Source: an uncultured Porphyromonadaceae bacterium | GTDB taxonomy: Bacteria > Bacteroidota > Bacteroidia > Bacteroidales > Muribaculaceae | Assembly (NCBI GenBank): GCA_900550025.1 | Contig: URQP01000051.1 | Span: forward strand, 1-17,916 | Direction: 5' to 3' | Length of the DNA: 17,916 bases | In this document: positions 16,079 through 17,916 of the stretch, in pieces | Position numbering within the stretch: position 1 is the stretch's first letter | Layout of the letters: each line of letters opens with the position of its first letter | Translations under genes and position numbers: made by a program | Notes under the pieces: generated by a model | What the model was told of the DNA's origin: nothing | What the model saw: the letters and a program-made list of their open reading frames with translations, nothing else | Database searches by the model: none

Positions 16079-16110
16079 TTTGTAGGTATAAATATTATCG
16101 TGTATATTTG
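16079..16110 (+). promoter_or_regulatory. Near-consensus Bacteroidetes promoter of the DUF349 gene
   Basis: TTTG (16079-16082) is followed after 20 bases by TATATTTG (16103-16110). The ATG is 38 bases further on. It lies in the 134-base gap after the M16 gene. Confidence 0.75.
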
Positions 16111-16148
16111 AACGATATTTTGAAAGTTACGGCTGCTGTTTTGGCCGT

Positions 16149-17916
16149 ATGAACCTAAACATAAAAGATATGGAATCGTGTGACAAGTCAGTTCTTGCCC
16201 AAGGGCAGAATAATGACGAAACCTTGAACCCCATTGTAGCGGATAGCCAACAGGAGGTTAATGATGTAGTAACAACAAATACAGAGGCTGTGCAATACAG
16301 CTCGATGACGAAAGAGCAACTGGTAGAAACATTGTCTGAACTTGTCGAGAAACCAGTGGACGAGGTGAAAGACGATGTCGGTGCTGTGAAACATGCTTTT
16401 TATGCCATACGGAAAGTGGAATTGGAAAAGGAGCTTGAGGCTTTTAAGGGAAATGGCAATGAAGAAGCAGCTTTTGCACCGAAGCCCGACGAGGCGGAAA
16501 ACAGGCTTAAAGAATTGCTCAACAGATATAAAGAGCGCAGGGCTGAGCGTCTTGCCGCTCAAGAGGCCGAGATGCAGGCCAATTTAGATAAAAAACGGAA
16601 GGCTCTTGACGAATTGGAGGAGATTGTAAAGGATGCCGACAGCATAAATAAGCATTATCAGCAATTCCAGCAATTGCAGCAGGATTTCAAGACGGCAGGA
16701 GATGTCCCTCCTTCCGAGGATAAGGCTTTGTGGAAGCGTTATCAGACGGTGACGGAGCAATTCTATGATTTGTGGAAGATTAACCGCGAATTGCGCGATT
16801 ATGATTTCAAGAAAAATCTTGAAGCGAAGTTGCTGCTTTGTGAAGCCGCGGAAAAGCTGTCGGAAGAGAAAGATGTCGTTTCCGCTTTCAAGAAATTGCA
16901 GGAGCTGCACAATAAATGGCGGGAAATCGGACCTGTGGTTAAAGATCTGAGGGAAGATTTATGGAAACGCTTCAAAGATGCCTCTACTGTAGTTAATAAG
17001 CGCCATCAAGACTTTTTCGAGAAGCGCAAGGCTGACGAGAAAGTCAACGAGGCTGCTAAAATCGCCATTTGCGAGGAAGCCGAGAAGATAGAGTTCAAGG
17101 ATGTGGCTTCGTACTCTAAATGGAATGAGCTTACGAAGCAGATTATAGAGTTGCAGGAACGGTGGAAGACTTTGGGATTCGCTTCCCGGAAAGTAAATAA
17201 CGAATTGTTTGCCAGATTCAGGAAAACGTGTGATGAGTTTTTTGCGAAAAAAGCGGAATTTTATAAGAAAGCGAAAGAGGAATCGGCCGAGAATTTGGCT
17301 AAGAAACAGCAGCTTTGTGAGCGTGCGGAGGCTTTGAAGGACAGCACGGACTGGAAGAAAACGACTGACGAATTCATCAAGCTTCAGAAAGAATGGAAGA
17401 CCGTCGGTCCTGTTAGCAAGAGAAGCAATGATGCCGTTTGGAAACGTTTTATCACAGCTTGTGACTATTTCTTTGATAATAAGAATAAGAACAAGAGTAA
17501 TGAGTCGAAAATAGAGGCGGAGAATCTTAAGGCAAAAAAAGAAATAATCGAAAAGCTGAAATCTCTTGATGAAAATATGCCTAAGGAAGAGGCTCGCCAA
17601 TATTTGAAGTCTTTGTCGGCCGACTTTATGAAAATCGGCCATGTGCCTTATAAAGAAAAAGATAAGGTGTTCGACGAGTATAAAAAATTGCTGGATGCCG
17701 CATACGATAAGCTTGGAATAAGCGACAGCAAGGCGCGTCTTGACAGTTTCGCCGGAAGTGTTGAGGAATTGTCCTCCGACAAGAACCGTCTGTTCCGTGA
17801 GCGGGAGAAGCTGATGCGCCAATACGAGCAAAAGCGCAACGAGGTGAAGACTTACGAGAACAATCTTGGTTTCTTTAACATAACTTCTAAATCGGGAGGA
17901 AATGTCCTGAAAGAAA
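16149..17916 (+). CDS. DUF349 repeat coiled-coil protein (partial)
   Basis: The frame is open for 589 codons from ATG 16149 to the right edge, where it is cut. An acidic, low-complexity N-terminus (1-70) precedes at least four helical DUF349 (PF03993) repeats. These are marked by a Trp-Lys-xx-Gly pattern and a WKRF/FxxxxxxFF core: WKRYQTVTEQFYDLW (about 195), WREIGPVV with LWKRFKDAS (about 257-275), WKTLGFASRKV with RFRKTCDEFF (about 339-360), and WKTVGPVSKR with VWKRFITACDYFF (about 416-440). The C-terminal part is predicted to be coiled coil, rich in Lys and Glu. There is no signal peptide. I know of no established biochemical role for this family in Bacteroidetes. An alternative start is the ATG at 16170. 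Confidence 0.92.
   Translation, partial: MNLNIKDMESCDKSVLAQGQNNDETLNPIVADSQQEVNDVVTTNTEAVQYSSMTKEQLVETLSELVEKPVDEVKDDVGAVKHAFYAIRKVELEKELEAFKGNGNEEAAFAPKPDEAENRLKELLNRYKERRAERLAAQEAEMQANLDKKRKALDELEEIVKDADSINKHYQQFQQLQQDFKTAGDVPPSEDKALWKRYQTVTEQFYDLWKINRELRDYDFKKNLEAKLLLCEAAEKLSEEKDVVSAFKKLQELHNKWREIGPVVKDLREDLWKRFKDASTVVNKRHQDFFEKRKADEKVNEAAKIAICEEAEKIEFKDVASYSKWNELTKQIIELQERWKTLGFASRKVNNELFARFRKTCDEFFAKKAEFYKKAKEESAENLAKKQQLCERAEALKDSTDWKKTTDEFIKLQKEWKTVGPVSKRSNDAVWKRFITACDYFFDNKNKNKSNESKIEAENLKAKKEIIEKLKSLDENMPKEEARQYLKSLSADFMKIGHVPYKEKDKVFDEYKKLLDAAYDKLGISDSKARLDSFAGSVEELSSDKNRLFREREKLMRQYEQKRNEVKTYENNLGFFNITSKSGGNVLKE

Noticed and set aside
16959..17831. 290-codon minus-strand open frame rich in Leu, Phe and Ile that looks like a membrane protein
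   Set aside because: It is the complement of Lys/Glu-rich DUF349 coding sequence, which produces false hydrophobic frames.

Overview
The window looks like chromosomal DNA of a gut-type Bacteroidales bacterium, perhaps Muribaculaceae or a relative. Four signs support this. Many genes are preceded by the Bacteroidetes -7 promoter element TAnnTTTG, twice with a TTTG element 19-20 bases further upstream. There is a gldE-gldD pair. A C10 (streptopain-type) protease carries a C-terminal type IX secretion sorting domain. A DUF349 protein of the kind common in the phylum is also present. No rRNA, tRNA, CRISPR array, insertion sequence or phage gene was seen. No gene-free stretch exceeds 300 bases.

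Left part (1-2160, minus strand): a partial open frame runs off the left edge. It joins a Crp/Fnr-type cyclic-nucleotide-binding domain to the C-terminal region of an AAA-ATPase-like/PD-(D/E)XK nuclease-like family, in frame and without the usual helix-turn-helix. Upstream of it on the same strand is an MBL-fold hydrolase. A plus-strand gene for a small envelope protein (2161-2660) follows, with its signal peptide in a different frame from its body. It ends at a strong hairpin.

Middle part (2726-10396, minus strand): this has two transcription groups. One is pepT-miaA (peptidase T and tRNA dimethylallyltransferase, 1 base apart), followed by an FtsK-like protein with its own promoter that has lost the Walker A motif. 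The other is a compact run read gldE, gldD, 4'-phosphopantetheinyl transferase, C69 dipeptidase, ybjQ, starting from a near-consensus promoter at 10423-10453. The C69 gene is interrupted by one in-frame TAA codon with homologous protein sequence on both sides. miaA holds a run of ten G on the plus strand.

Right part (10509-17916, plus strand): a 978-residue secreted C10 protease with two internal repeats and a T9SS sorting tail ends at a clear terminator. A small unrecognised gene, a cyclophilin-type prolyl isomerase with a helical insert, and an M16 metallopeptidase then form an overlapping set. A DUF349 coiled-coil protein with its own promoter runs off the right edge.

The main surprises are the receptor-nuclease-like chimera at the left edge, the FtsK relative without a P-loop, and the cluster of gene lesions (one frameshift, one nonsense codon, one chimeric junction) within the first 7.3 kb. 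Sequencing or assembly error must be ruled out for these before they are read as biology.
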